Assembly: GCA_020721065.1 (NCBI GenBank)
Contig: DYNM01000003.1
Span: 1 to 64,000, forward strand
DNA length: 64,000 bases
Direction of reading: 5' to 3'
From: Thiocystis violascens
GTDB taxonomy: Bacteria > Pseudomonadota > Gammaproteobacteria > Chromatiales > Chromatiaceae
This document shows, in pieces, positions 27,119-35,856 of this stretch. The position numbers and the translations under genes are program-made. The notes beneath the pieces are model-generated. The model saw only the letters and a list, made by a program, of their open reading frames with translations. It was not told the origin of the DNA and searched no databases. The first letter of the stretch is position 1, and every line of letters starts with the position of its first letter.

Positions 27119-27688
27119 ATGATTAAAATAAAACATCCCGTCTCACAAGTACGCATTATTGGTGGGCAATGGCGCGGACGGCGCTTGCCAATTGTGGCGC
27201 AGCCCGGATTACGCCCGACACCAGATCGGGTACGCGAGACATTATTTAATTGGCTTGCTCCCACCATCACCGGTGCCCGCTGTCTCGACCTCTTCGCCGG
27301 CAGCGGCGCGTTGGGATTTGAAGCCGCCTCGCGCGGTGCCAGCGAAGTCGTCTTGATTGAACAAGCGCCGCTGGTCGCTCGCCAATTGCAGCGCAACGCA
27401 CAATTATTGAATTGGAACAGCGGTTTAGAGATCATCACCGCTGATGCGTTGAGTTGGTTAGCGAGCGCGGGGCGACCGTTTGAAGTGATTTTTTTGGATC
27501 CGCCTTACGCCGCCGCTGCGCTCGCACCGACGTTGGCGCGGCTGGTCAAACATGGCTGGGTGGCGACCGGAACGCGGGTGTATTTAGAAACGAGTGCGAC
27601 GCAAGAGTTTCCGCCGTTGCCGCCGGGCTGGGAATTGAGCCGCCAAAAAACTGCGGGTTTAGTGCGTTATGGCTTGGCAATAATTTAA
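27119..27688 (+). CDS. rsmD: 16S rRNA (guanine966-N2)-methyltransferase
   Basis: A 189-residue Rossmann-fold methyltransferase. It starts with the family pattern VRIIGGQWRGRRLPI and RPTPDRVRETLFNWL. The SAM-binding LDLFAGSGALG lies near 57-67, and the catalytic DPPY in VIFLDPPYAAA near 125. It methylates G966 of 16S rRNA during 30S assembly. It is a single gene, closed by a bidirectional terminator shared with the convergent GH57 gene. Confidence 0.94.
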   Translation: MIKIKHPVSQVRIIGGQWRGRRLPIVAQPGLRPTPDRVRETLFNWLAPTITGARCLDLFAGSGALGFEAASRGASEVVLIEQAPLVARQLQRNAQLLNWNSGLEIITADALSWLASAGRPFEVIFLDPPYAAAALAPTLARLVKHGWVATGTRVYLETSATQEFPPLPPGWELSRQKTAGLVRYGLAII

Positions 27689-27715
27689 TTCACAACTCTC
27701 GTCATACAATAAAAT

Positions 27716-27752
27716 GCCCGGTGGCATGATCAATCATACCACCGGGCGTTTT
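27716..27752. terminator. Bidirectional terminator between rsmD and GH57 gene
   Basis: A hairpin with stem gcccggtgg/ccaccgggc, flanked by AAAA on the left and GTTTT on the right, so it can end transcription from both convergent genes. Confidence 0.85.
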
Positions 27753-27761
27753 GTGTATTGA

Positions 27762-29228
27762 TTAACTGAAATCGTGGTTTACAATATCAATTGAACGCTG
27801 GCAAATTTCGCGTCCATAATCCGTCCACAGCCCTTGCCCCCAATAGCGATAACAACTGGTCTGTGATGCCATTAAATGAAACAGCGCATTGCGATAACTG
27901 GGATGATTGGTGGCAACACCAGAACGCAATACTTTTTCATTGAACAATGAACTCGCAGTTTCCATTGGACCGAGCAAATTGTCATAGCCACGCACCCAAG
28001 ACAAATCATTCGTCCAACTGCCGCCTTCCATGTGAAAGCGTCCATCTTCTTGCTTCAATTCTGCAATGACCTGCGCCAATTTTTCTGGTCCATCACCGGG
28101 CTGCATCCGCGCCCAAATGCGATCATGGAAAATCGGTTGAATCGCAGGAAAATCGCTCTCTTTAATTCCCATTGCAAAGAGATGTTCAAGGTATTCACTG
28201 GCATTCATCATTGGGCTATCAGAACCACTGCTGTTGTGTACCACCTCCATAAATTTTGATGGGAATTCATTCATCATTACGCCGCCATTCTCGCCATCAG
28301 CAATCTGCGTCACCAATGGTGGAATAGATTTGCCTGCCAATTCAACGCGACTCAATCCCTGCGCTTCATACCAAGGCTGCATCTGCGCTACCAATTTGGT
28401 ATCTGAACCTTGGGTTTTAATAATCGCAATAATACTAGCAGTCTCACCTTTGGAATTGGTGCAGACTAAACGATGTGGAATATGTGGACGCTCTGGATGA
28501 TGTCCGTTGCTCACCTGCTGCACAGAATGCTCTTGAATAAGCACCCATTGAAAACCACAATCAACCAACGTCTTGACGAATTCATAAGCAACGTCTGGAT
28601 GATTGGGTAATGCCATTTCAGACGGTGAAAAACCGCGCACCCGTTCTAATGCTTCCCAACCAAAGATCGCCGCAAAATGATGTTGAAAAGCGCGAACATG
28701 TAAACGGTAATCTTGCACTGGTGTTGACGGCGCAACTGCATGTCCCCACGGCATTCCTAACCATTCGGCTGCCCAATTGTATTCGGGATTGCAGGTGATG
28801 GTTTTTAACGCATCAATCACATGATGCTCACCCATTTTGCGCAATCCGTGCAATAAGGTTCCAGAGTATTCCAACATGCAGCGCGGTGATTTGCCTTCAC
28901 CAATCAATTGTGGAATGAATTCGCCAATCCGCTTATAACACCACACAAAAGTCGGCGCGTTGTAATTATCGCCAATATGTTGGTTGTGCATCATGTATTG
29001 CAAATTGCTGATTAAATCAGCACTGCGTAAATCACCACCGCCTGCTGGAATCAGCGGTTGATGTTGGTGCAGCGCAATTGCAGTGGCGGAGCGAATTGCG
29101 CCAAATTGAATACCGCCGCGTTGGGTAAACAGCGTTTGCTCACGACCGCGAGCGACAACCTGTTCCAATTCGGTTTCATTGCCGGAGATATTCGGAACAT
29201 CATTCACATATTCAGGTAGTTGGTTCAC
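27762..29228 (-). CDS. Glycoside hydrolase family 57-like enzyme (first of pair)
   Basis: A 488-residue protein with GH57 signatures: HQHQPL near residues 54-59, a substrate-site segment GFSPSEMALP, and the late motif IADGENGGVM that carries an acid residue. GH57 enzymes are retaining alpha-glucan amylases, glucanotransferases or branching enzymes. There is no signal peptide, so it should act on intracellular glucan. A second GH57 gene lies 51 bases upstream on the same strand and is probably co-transcribed. The two proteins share only motifs, so they are unlikely to be a recent duplication. The exact reaction cannot be read from the sequence. Confidence 0.8.
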   Translation of the reverse strand: MNQLPEYVNDVPNISGNETELEQVVARGREQTLFTQRGGIQFGAIRSATAIALHQHQPLIPAGGGDLRSADLISNLQYMMHNQHIGDNYNAPTFVWCYKRIGEFIPQLIGEGKSPRCMLEYSGTLLHGLRKMGEHHVIDALKTITCNPEYNWAAEWLGMPWGHAVAPSTPVQDYRLHVRAFQHHFAAIFGWEALERVRGFSPSEMALPNHPDVAYEFVKTLVDCGFQWVLIQEHSVQQVSNGHHPERPHIPHRLVCTNSKGETASIIAIIKTQGSDTKLVAQMQPWYEAQGLSRVELAGKSIPPLVTQIADGENGGVMMNEFPSKFMEVVHNSSGSDSPMMNASEYLEHLFAMGIKESDFPAIQPIFHDRIWARMQPGDGPEKLAQVIAELKQEDGRFHMEGGSWTNDLSWVRGYDNLLGPMETASSLFNEKVLRSGVATNHPSYRNALFHLMASQTSCYRYWGQGLWTDYGREICQRSIDIVNHDFS

Positions 29229-29279
29229 GCAAAATTCCTTTCGTTCAAGTTAATCATTAAAACAAGTGACAAGCGTTAA

Positions 29280-30542
29280 TTAAGATGACACCGGATCAAA
29301 CACAGTATCATCATCTTCTGTGACTATATCGCTATTGTGTTGCACCTCTGGCTCAACTACTGGTTGTGTCAAAATACCAATCTCTTCTAATGCTGCCCGA
29401 CTAATTGCTAAATCCGCATCAACTCGCGGCACCCATGATTCACCCCAGTATAAATTACAACTGGTTTCAGCGCGTAATAACGCATTAAGTGCGGTATTGA
29501 TGCCATCAACATAAGCGCCTTCAACAATTCCACGTTCACCCGCAAACCAACGCGCATCATGGACGAAATGACTGACGTTTGCCATATCAACTAATGCTTG
29601 TTTTTGGCGTTCTGATCCAGTCCATTGTGTAAAATCACGCCCATGATGCCAACCCGTATTCCATGCCCCAGTGCGTACTTTTACTTCACCATGTGCGCCA
29701 TAGGTATCGAGATAATCGTGAATAAATGTGGGCGCGATATTGGAGGTTCCGGCGCTGACTTGTTCTAATAAAGGTCGATAAAAAACGCTCCAAAAATTTG
29801 CGCCTTCAGTGACATTGCGAAACCAACCGCCGTTTTCACCATCGGTACAGGTCGTGACTAAAGGTGGGAAATCACACCATTTCGTGCGCTCGGCAACTTC
29901 GGCTTGAAACCAACCCAAGTCCATACCGGATTCTTGCGCATCTGACAATTCACGATCTCGCACAATCACAATGATTTCTGCATCGCCATAACGGGCAATA
30001 TGCGGGCGATAGCGCATTTCTTGCCAACTCATTTCGGTGACAGGTTCAATGTGTTCGCTATCCACTAAAACATAGCGATAACCAAAGGCGCGTAACAATG
30101 GAATTAACTCCATTGAAAAACCCATTTCTGGCGGCCAGAATCCTTGAAAACGCGGCCGCCATAATAAATGATGCGCAATCCCAAGCCAGCGTTTTAAGTG
30201 TTCAGCGCGATCTGCTTCGGGAATTAACGGCAGCACGGGATGATAATAACCGGTGCCGAGAACATCAAAGACGGATTGATTTTGAAAATGCCACAGCAAT
30301 GAACCGCAATCGACTACGCCATAAACTTGTTGTTGAAATGCGGGATCAGACAGCGTTTCTAATAGCGTTCCTGATAATGAAAGATGGACGCGGGCGTGAG
30401 TTTCGTGTCCCCATAAACTGCGCGGAATGCGATCTAATGCAAACAAAATCTCATGCGCTTCCCACGTTTGATATTGCAATAGTTCTTGCAAATTTCCCGG
30501 CGGTTGATGCAGATTGAGTACGAGCGCGTGATGTGCAAGCAT
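29280..30542 (-). CDS. Glycoside hydrolase family 57 enzyme (second of pair)
   Basis: A 420-residue GH57 protein with HQPP near residues 13-16, FWPPEMGFS near 140, YVLVDSEHIEP, and TCTDGENGGWF near 235. The C-terminal tail after about 385 is acidic and probably disordered. It is cytosolic by lack of a signal peptide. It is first in a two-gene unit with the 488-residue GH57 gene. Likely roles are alpha-amylase or 4-alpha-glucanotransferase action on glycogen-like polymer; sequence alone does not separate these. Confidence 0.82.
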   Translation of the reverse strand: MLAHHALVLNLHQPPGNLQELLQYQTWEAHEILFALDRIPRSLWGHETHARVHLSLSGTLLETLSDPAFQQQVYGVVDCGSLLWHFQNQSVFDVLGTGYYHPVLPLIPEADRAEHLKRWLGIAHHLLWRPRFQGFWPPEMGFSMELIPLLRAFGYRYVLVDSEHIEPVTEMSWQEMRYRPHIARYGDAEIIVIVRDRELSDAQESGMDLGWFQAEVAERTKWCDFPPLVTTCTDGENGGWFRNVTEGANFWSVFYRPLLEQVSAGTSNIAPTFIHDYLDTYGAHGEVKVRTGAWNTGWHHGRDFTQWTGSERQKQALVDMANVSHFVHDARWFAGERGIVEGAYVDGINTALNALLRAETSCNLYWGESWVPRVDADLAISRAALEEIGILTQPVVEPEVQHNSDIVTEDDDTVFDPVSS

Positions 30543-30664
30543 TGGAGATTACCGTTGATTGGTTGTGATAACAGAATACCAAATAATGGCGGTGATACTG
30601 TGACTAAAAAATGACCAGCAGCATCTGTTGTGTGTATTGCAATTCAATTCTATAAAGCTGTGCC

Positions 30665-32158
30665 TTAACGTCGCCATTGCGCTGGACCAAGCTGATGAAT
30701 AGATGCGCCTTGCGTATTCACAGCAACCATGACGGGCATGTCAACTACGGTGAATTCACGCATTGCTTCCATTCCTAACTCTGCGAATGCGACGATCCGC
30801 GCTGCTGTAATGGCTTGGGCAACTAAATAGGCGGCACCACCCACCGCAATTAAGGATACTGCGCCGTATTCTTTAATGGCGTCAAGCGCAAGTTGTCCGC
30901 GTTCACCTTTGCCAATCATGCCAATTAAACCGGTGTCGCGCAGCAATTGGGCGGTAAATTTATCCATGCGGCTGGCAGTTGTCGGGCCTGCCGGTCCAAC
31001 GATTTCATTGCGCACGGGATCAACTGGGCCAACGTAATAAATAAAGCGATTAGTTAAATCAATTCCATCCGGTAATGATTCGCCGCGATTGAGCAATTCA
31101 ATTAAACGTTGATGCGCAGCATCGCGTCCGGTTAATAATGTGCCGGTTAATAATAGTCGCTCGCCGGGTTGCCAAGTGGCGAGATCGGCGCGGGTGAGTT
31201 GGTCAAGATTGACGCGGCGAGCACCGGCGGCAGCGTCCCAAACGAGGCGCGGCCAGTCTTCCAGCGCAGGCGGGACGAATTGCGCCGCGCCGCTGCCGTC
31301 GAGGGTGAATTCGAGGTGGCGCGTGGCGGCGCAGTTGGGAATCAGGGCGACCGGCAGCGAGGCGGCGTGGGTGGGGTAGGTCAAAATTTTGACGTCGAGG
31401 ACGGTGGTCAGGCCGCCCAAACCCTGTGCGCCGATGCCGAGCGCGTTGATTTTGTCGTGCAATTCTAAGCGCAATTCTTCAATAAAATCAGTCGCTCCCC
31501 GCGCTTTGAGGTCGTGTAAATCAATCGGTGCGAGCAGCGCCTCTTTCGCCAGCAACATCGCTTTTTCTGCCGAGCCGCCGATGCCGATACCGAGCATTCC
31601 CGGTGGGCACCAGCCCGCGCCCAACGTGGGGATGGTGGCGAGCACCCACTCGACGAGGCTGTCGCTGGGGTTGAGGGTGGCAAATTTTGCTTTATTTTCA
31701 GAGCCTCCGCCTTTGGCGGCGAGGCGCACGACGATGGTCTCGCCGGGCACGAGTGCGACGTGGACGACGGCGGGAGTGTTGTCGCCGGTGTTGCGGCGAG
31801 CGCCGAGTGGTGGGGCAACAATTGAGGCGCGGAGCGGGTTGTCGGGGTGGCGATAGGCGCGGCGCACGCCTTCGTCAACCAATTCCTGCACACTCAGCGC
31901 GGTGTCCCAGCGGACGTTCATGCCGACGCTTAAAAACACGACGACGGCACCAGTGTCTTGGCAAATTGGGCGCTGACCTTCGGCGCAAAGCCTTGAATTG
32001 ACAAGAATTTGTGCGATGGCATCGCGGGCTGCGGGTGCGGCTTCGGCGTGATAAGCGGCAGTTAATGCCTGAATGTAATCTTGCGGATGATAATAAGAAA
32101 TGAATTGCAGCGCGGTGGCGATGCTGTCAATAAAGTCGGCGGCGCGAATAGTAGACAT
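30665..32158 (-). CDS. fumA: Fumarate hydratase, class I (4Fe-4S)
   Basis: A 497-residue one-chain class I fumarase that interconverts fumarate and malate in the TCA cycle. Cluster-binding Cys are visible in ICQDTG (N-terminal part), GAGWCPPGMLG and PNCAATRH. The C-terminal beta domain shows GPTTASRMDK and GKGERG. The length is normal for the fused alpha-beta type. The oxygen-sensitive cluster fits an anaerobic or microaerobic lifestyle. The symbol is by family; fumA and fumB cannot be told apart here. Confidence 0.93.
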   Translation of the reverse strand: MSTIRAADFIDSIATALQFISYYHPQDYIQALTAAYHAEAAPAARDAIAQILVNSRLCAEGQRPICQDTGAVVVFLSVGMNVRWDTALSVQELVDEGVRRAYRHPDNPLRASIVAPPLGARRNTGDNTPAVVHVALVPGETIVVRLAAKGGGSENKAKFATLNPSDSLVEWVLATIPTLGAGWCPPGMLGIGIGGSAEKAMLLAKEALLAPIDLHDLKARGATDFIEELRLELHDKINALGIGAQGLGGLTTVLDVKILTYPTHAASLPVALIPNCAATRHLEFTLDGSGAAQFVPPALEDWPRLVWDAAAGARRVNLDQLTRADLATWQPGERLLLTGTLLTGRDAAHQRLIELLNRGESLPDGIDLTNRFIYYVGPVDPVRNEIVGPAGPTTASRMDKFTAQLLRDTGLIGMIGKGERGQLALDAIKEYGAVSLIAVGGAAYLVAQAITAARIVAFAELGMEAMREFTVVDMPVMVAVNTQGASIHQLGPAQWRR

Positions 32159-32167
32159 TGTGTTTTA

Positions 32168-32197
32168 GTTGTCAGTTTGCAGTTGTCAGTTGTCAGT
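32168..32197 (+). repeat. Heptanucleotide tandem repeat (GTTGTCA)4
   Basis: Four 7-base units, GTTGTCA, GTTTGCA, GTTGTCA, GTTGTCA, then GT, in the short gap between the fumarase start and the end of the next gene. Same unit as at 21285, 25071 and 25139. Confidence 0.75.
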
Positions 32198-32206
32198 GCG
32201 TGGTTG

Positions 32207-32929
32207 TTATTGGAACTGGCGTTGCATGTGATGCCAGTACTGTTCAATCTCGTTAAAAGTGGGAAGGTGCAGTGGAATTTCAATTTGCAATTGCGGCAGC
32301 CATGCTGCGTTGGGTGCAAACCAGAATAAGCTGAGGATGCTCATTAACATCAATAAATTGCTCCAGCGATCCGTATAACTAAACGGTTTTAATGCGCTGC
32401 CGAATGAGCGTTTGATGCGGCGATTGAGTAAATCCACGCTGTATAATTCATCTAAAATTAAATGGGTGAGATAACCAATGCCCGTCATCGCGCCAGCTAA
32501 CCACGCAATGGCAGCGGATTCTTGCCATAACCAAAACGCAACATTGGTGATTGCTACACTGATGGCGATGGTCGCTAATAATGAATGCCAGATGCCGCGA
32601 TGAACGGTGATGCGGCTGAAGATTTCTAAAAAGCCGTGCCGTACAATTAAATACACGCCGCCCCAGATTAAACTCAATTGCAGCGGCGGTAATTGTTTGA
32701 AAAAAGGCATGGTCATGGCAAATGCAAGTCCTGCTCCAATTAGATTAAATAAGATGGCGGCAGGTTTGGAGGTTTTAGAATCAATGTCGGGTAATAAACT
32801 GCCGACGACGCCGAGCACAAAAAATGACAGCGTGTGGCTGGCGTCAATCACCGCCGCAGTGTGCAGCATCAGCGCGGCGCTGGCGCTGACGACGATGCCA
32901 AGATTGAGGTGGGTTTGGAAATTGGCCAT
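32207..32929 (-). CDS. YdjM-family inner-membrane metal-dependent hydrolase-like protein
   Basis: A 240-residue membrane protein of the YdjM (LexA-regulated, membrane-bound hydrolase-like) family. It has several hydrophobic helices and the conserved polar motifs LPDIDSKTSKP, TVHRGIWHS and LTHLILDELYSVD. The His and Asp residues of these motifs probably bind a metal, but the substrate is unknown. I start at MANFQTHLNLG (32929), where family similarity begins. A start at 33034 would add 35 residues overlapping the divergent amidase gene. No clear ribosome-binding site supports either start. I see no SOS box in the short upstream region. Confidence 0.8.
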   Translation of the reverse strand: MANFQTHLNLGIVVSASAALMLHTAAVIDASHTLSFFVLGVVGSLLPDIDSKTSKPAAILFNLIGAGLAFAMTMPFFKQLPPLQLSLIWGGVYLIVRHGFLEIFSRITVHRGIWHSLLATIAISVAITNVAFWLWQESAAIAWLAGAMTGIGYLTHLILDELYSVDLLNRRIKRSFGSALKPFSYTDRWSNLLMLMSILSLFWFAPNAAWLPQLQIEIPLHLPTFNEIEQYWHHMQRQFQ

Positions 32930-33025
32930 GAGTGTGAGGAGCGTGAGTGGAAGTGGGCGCAGGTGACGTTGGCGCAGCAATTTTGCAGATAATAGCCACC
33001 ACTCATGTCGTATCAGGATTTCGTG

Positions 33026-33913
33026 ATGTCCCATCCTTTATTGATCGCTTTAGCGCAACAGTCCGATCAGGGTAGCGCCGCTGCCAATCTCGATGATTGT
33101 GAGACGGCCATTCGCACTGCCGCCAATCGTGGCTGTGGTTTGGTGTTGTTGCAAGAACTCCACAACAGTTCCTATTTTTGCCAGATTGAAGACCCGGCGC
33201 TGTTTGATCTCGCCGAGCCGATTCCGGGCCCGACCACCGAGCGGTTGAGCAAGTTAGCGCGGGAGCTGCAAGTGGTGATTGTCGGCTCATTGTTTGAACG
33301 GCGGGCACCGGGCTTGTATCACAACACCGCCGTCGTGCTGGATGTGGACGGCTCGCTGGCGGGCATCTATCGCAAAATGCACATCCCGGACGATCCGGGC
33401 TATTACGAGAAATACTATTTTACGCCCGGCGATCTGGGCTTCAATCCGGTGGATACGGCCATTGGTCGGCTCGGCGTGTTGGTGTGTTGGGATCAATGGT
33501 TTCCCGAAGCAGCGCGGGCGATGGCGCTGGCTGGTGCGCAAATTCTGCTGTATCCGACCGCGATTGGTTGGGACCCGTGCGATTCCTCGGCGGAACAAAC
33601 GCGCCAGCTCGAGGCGTGGGTGACGGTGCAACGTGGTCATGCGGTGGCAAATGGTTTGACGGTGGCCGCCTGCAATCGGGTGGGATTCGAGCCAGACCCG
33701 CGTGGTACAGGCTCCGGCGCTCGGTTCTGGGGCAGTTCATTTGTGTGCGGACCGCAGGGTGAAATCCTCGCGCAGGCGGATTCGCAAACACCTAAATTAT
33801 TGATTACTGAAGTGAATCTAGCGCGAACAGAGCAGGTACGGCGGATGTGGCCGTTTTTGCGTGATCGTCGCATTGACGCTTACGACGATCTCAAACGGCG
33901 TTATCGGGATTAA
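33026..33913 (+). CDS. aguB: Carbon-nitrogen hydrolase, probable N-carbamoylputrescine amidase
   Basis: A 295-residue nitrilase-fold enzyme. The triad is visible as Glu44 in LLQELHN, Lys in YRKMHIP (near 119), and Cys in VLVCWDQW (near 154). The segments DDPGYYEKYYFTPGD and RTEQVRRMWPFLRDRRIDAY are characteristic of N-carbamoylputrescine amidase, which completes putrescine synthesis from agmatine. The usual partner agmatine deiminase is not in this window. The start at 33026 has AGGA about 8 bases upstream; a start at 33005 adds 7 residues. Confidence 0.88.
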   Translation: MSHPLLIALAQQSDQGSAAANLDDCETAIRTAANRGCGLVLLQELHNSSYFCQIEDPALFDLAEPIPGPTTERLSKLARELQVVIVGSLFERRAPGLYHNTAVVLDVDGSLAGIYRKMHIPDDPGYYEKYYFTPGDLGFNPVDTAIGRLGVLVCWDQWFPEAARAMALAGAQILLYPTAIGWDPCDSSAEQTRQLEAWVTVQRGHAVANGLTVAACNRVGFEPDPRGTGSGARFWGSSFVCGPQGEILAQADSQTPKLLITEVNLARTEQVRRMWPFLRDRRIDAYDDLKRRYRD

Positions 33914-33958
33914 CTTTGCGTTTCTAACAGCTTGATAATACTGAGGAACACTGCTGAT

Positions 33959-35293
33959 TCACTCACTCGCAACCTCGCCTACCAGCACCACTGCCAAGCG
34001 TTCAGGGTGGATGCGCCGCGCAAATGCCTCCCGAATCTGCTCCACCGTCACCGCCTCCACCCGCGCTCGAAACTGCGCGAGATAATCGAGCGGCAAGTGG
34101 TACAACCCAATCACTTCTAAATAGTTGATTAAACTGCTGTTGCTGGCGATCCGCAGCGGAAAACCGCCAGTCAAATTCTGTTTCGCAGCGGTCAATTGCG
34201 CCTCAGTCGGTCCGGTCGCAATGAAACGCTGCAAGGTCTCCAGCAACACGGCACGCGCCTGCGTTGCCTGCGCGGTCTTGGTTTGCAAGCCCAAGATAAA
34301 ACTGCCGTGCTGCGCCAGCGGCGTAAACACACTGCTCACGCTGTAAGACAAGCCGCGCTGCTCGCGGATTTCGTTCATCAACAGCGACACCAAACCGCTG
34401 CCGCCGAGAATGTGATTGCCGACATACAGCGGAAAATAGTCGGGATCACCGCGCCGCATTCCCGGCTGCCCCAGCAGCACCGTCGTTTGTGTGGCAGGAA
34501 ATGGCAACGTCGTGACCGTGCCGCTGGTCAATTCCGCAACGGGCGGCAGCGCCGCTGCCGGTTCACCGGACGGCAGTCCAGCAGTCAAGCGCGTTGCCAC
34601 CGCCTCAGCTTCAGCGCGATCCAGCGCCCCCACGATGGCGACCACCGCATTGCGTGCCTGATAATAACGGGCATGAAATGCCTGCAATTCCTCGCGGGTG
34701 AGCGCCGCAATCGTTGCCGCAGTGCCATCTGGATCAGCGGCATACGGATGATCGCCAAAGATCGCCCGATTGAGCGCCTTTTGCGCGACACTTTTGGGCG
34801 ACTCCTCCGCCTGCCGCAACCCAATCAACCAATTTTTCCGCACCCGCTCCACATCCGCCGCCGGAAACGTCGGCGTCGTGATCACCGCCGTCAAGGTCTC
34901 CAGCGCCGTCTCCAACGCAGGCTGCTGCGTCAGCGAGCGCAGCCCGATTGACGTGAAATCGCGGTCAGCGTCAACACTGATCGCAGCACCGATAACGGCA
35001 GTGCGCTCGGCAAGCGTATCGGCATCCCAACTGCCCGCACCCTGCATCAACATCTTGGCAGTGAACGCCGCCAAACCCGCTTGTTGACCATCGCGGGCGC
35101 TGCCGGCATCAAACACAACGCTGACATCCACCATCGGAATCTCCGGCGCGGCAACAAACAACACCCGCGCTCCGCTGGGCGTCTGCCACGTTTGAATCTC
35201 CGGCACAGCGGCTGCTGGCGCGGTCGTCAGCACCAGCGTGGCGGCAATCAGCGCCTGCGCAAACAACGTCAACGGGCGGGGCATTTGCAGCAT
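33959..35293 (-). CDS. M16-family peptidase-like protein lacking the zinc site
   Basis: A 444-residue exported protein with a signal peptide (about 1-29, ending APAAA) and two M16 domains. At the place where active M16 proteins have HxxEH it reads AGLAAFTAKML, so it cannot bind the catalytic zinc. The later substrate-binding segment REQRGLSYSV is retained. This matches the non-catalytic subunit of a two-chain M16B peptidase, whose active partner is normally the adjacent gene. Here the neighbours are pilE and aguB, so the partner is elsewhere or lost. The start at 35293 has AAGGA upstream; an earlier ATG at 35347 would overlap pilE. Confidence 0.88.
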   Translation of the reverse strand: MLQMPRPLTLFAQALIAATLVLTTAPAAAVPEIQTWQTPSGARVLFVAAPEIPMVDVSVVFDAGSARDGQQAGLAAFTAKMLMQGAGSWDADTLAERTAVIGAAISVDADRDFTSIGLRSLTQQPALETALETLTAVITTPTFPAADVERVRKNWLIGLRQAEESPKSVAQKALNRAIFGDHPYAADPDGTAATIAALTREELQAFHARYYQARNAVVAIVGALDRAEAEAVATRLTAGLPSGEPAAALPPVAELTSGTVTTLPFPATQTTVLLGQPGMRRGDPDYFPLYVGNHILGGSGLVSLLMNEIREQRGLSYSVSSVFTPLAQHGSFILGLQTKTAQATQARAVLLETLQRFIATGPTEAQLTAAKQNLTGGFPLRIASNSSLINYLEVIGLYHLPLDYLAQFRARVEAVTVEQIREAFARRIHPERLAVVLVGEVASE

Positions 35294-35346
35294 GAGCGAG
35301 TCCTTGATGGCATGAAAGCGTTGTATAATCAAATAGTTGGAAGTCA

Positions 35347-35757
35347 TTAGCGCCGCCAGCAGGTGCCAGCGGTATTGCCGGTAGCAGCCCCAGTGACGCC
35401 ACGTTGTCCCATCTGGTTGATCGTAAAGGTGCCGCAGTCATCGCCCGCTTGCGGACCGGTGGGCGCAGCTTGCAAAGCAAAGGTCGTGGCGGTCGGTGTG
35501 CTGGTAAAACCAATGGTGTAGCGCGTTGCCATTTCGGCGGTATTACAACCGCTAGTCGGCACTGCGCCCGTATAACTCGAAGTGGCGGTATAGCGGCGCT
35601 CCATTGCTTGCGCAAGTTCAATTAAACAAGAAGCGGCATTGCTGCGCCACGATTGGCGAACAGAATTCTGATAAGACGGATAAGCAATTGCGGACAGAAT
35701 GCCAATGATGGCGACGGTAATCATCAATTCAATCAGAGTAAAACCGATTTGCTTCAT
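35347..35757 (-). CDS. pilE: Type IV pilin-like protein PilE
   Basis: A 136-residue prepilin with a very short leader (MKQIG) and the type III signal FTLIELMITVAIIGILSAIA, cut before Phe by PilD. The C-terminal part has paired Cys residues (including CGTF and a final TCW) that could form the pilin disulfide loop. It is the last gene of the fimT-pilV-pilW-pilX-pilY1-pilE operon, so it is a minor pilin rather than the main subunit. It lies about 100 bases after pilY1. Confidence 0.92.
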   Translation of the reverse strand: MKQIGFTLIELMITVAIIGILSAIAYPSYQNSVRQSWRSNAASCLIELAQAMERRYTATSSYTGAVPTSGCNTAEMATRYTIGFTSTPTATTFALQAAPTGPQAGDDCGTFTINQMGQRGVTGAATGNTAGTCWRR

Positions 35758-35856
35758 TATTGTTATCTCGGAAGGTGCTTGTGATTGGCGATAATAGCGT
35801 ATTTATAACAAGTCCGCACGATGGCGGACTTGCTGGCGCTGCTTGTTAATTGCAGA

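Noticed and set aside
34196..34951. Plus-strand frame of 251 codons opposite the M16 gene
   Set aside because: Arg/Gln-rich antisense product with no recognisable domain.
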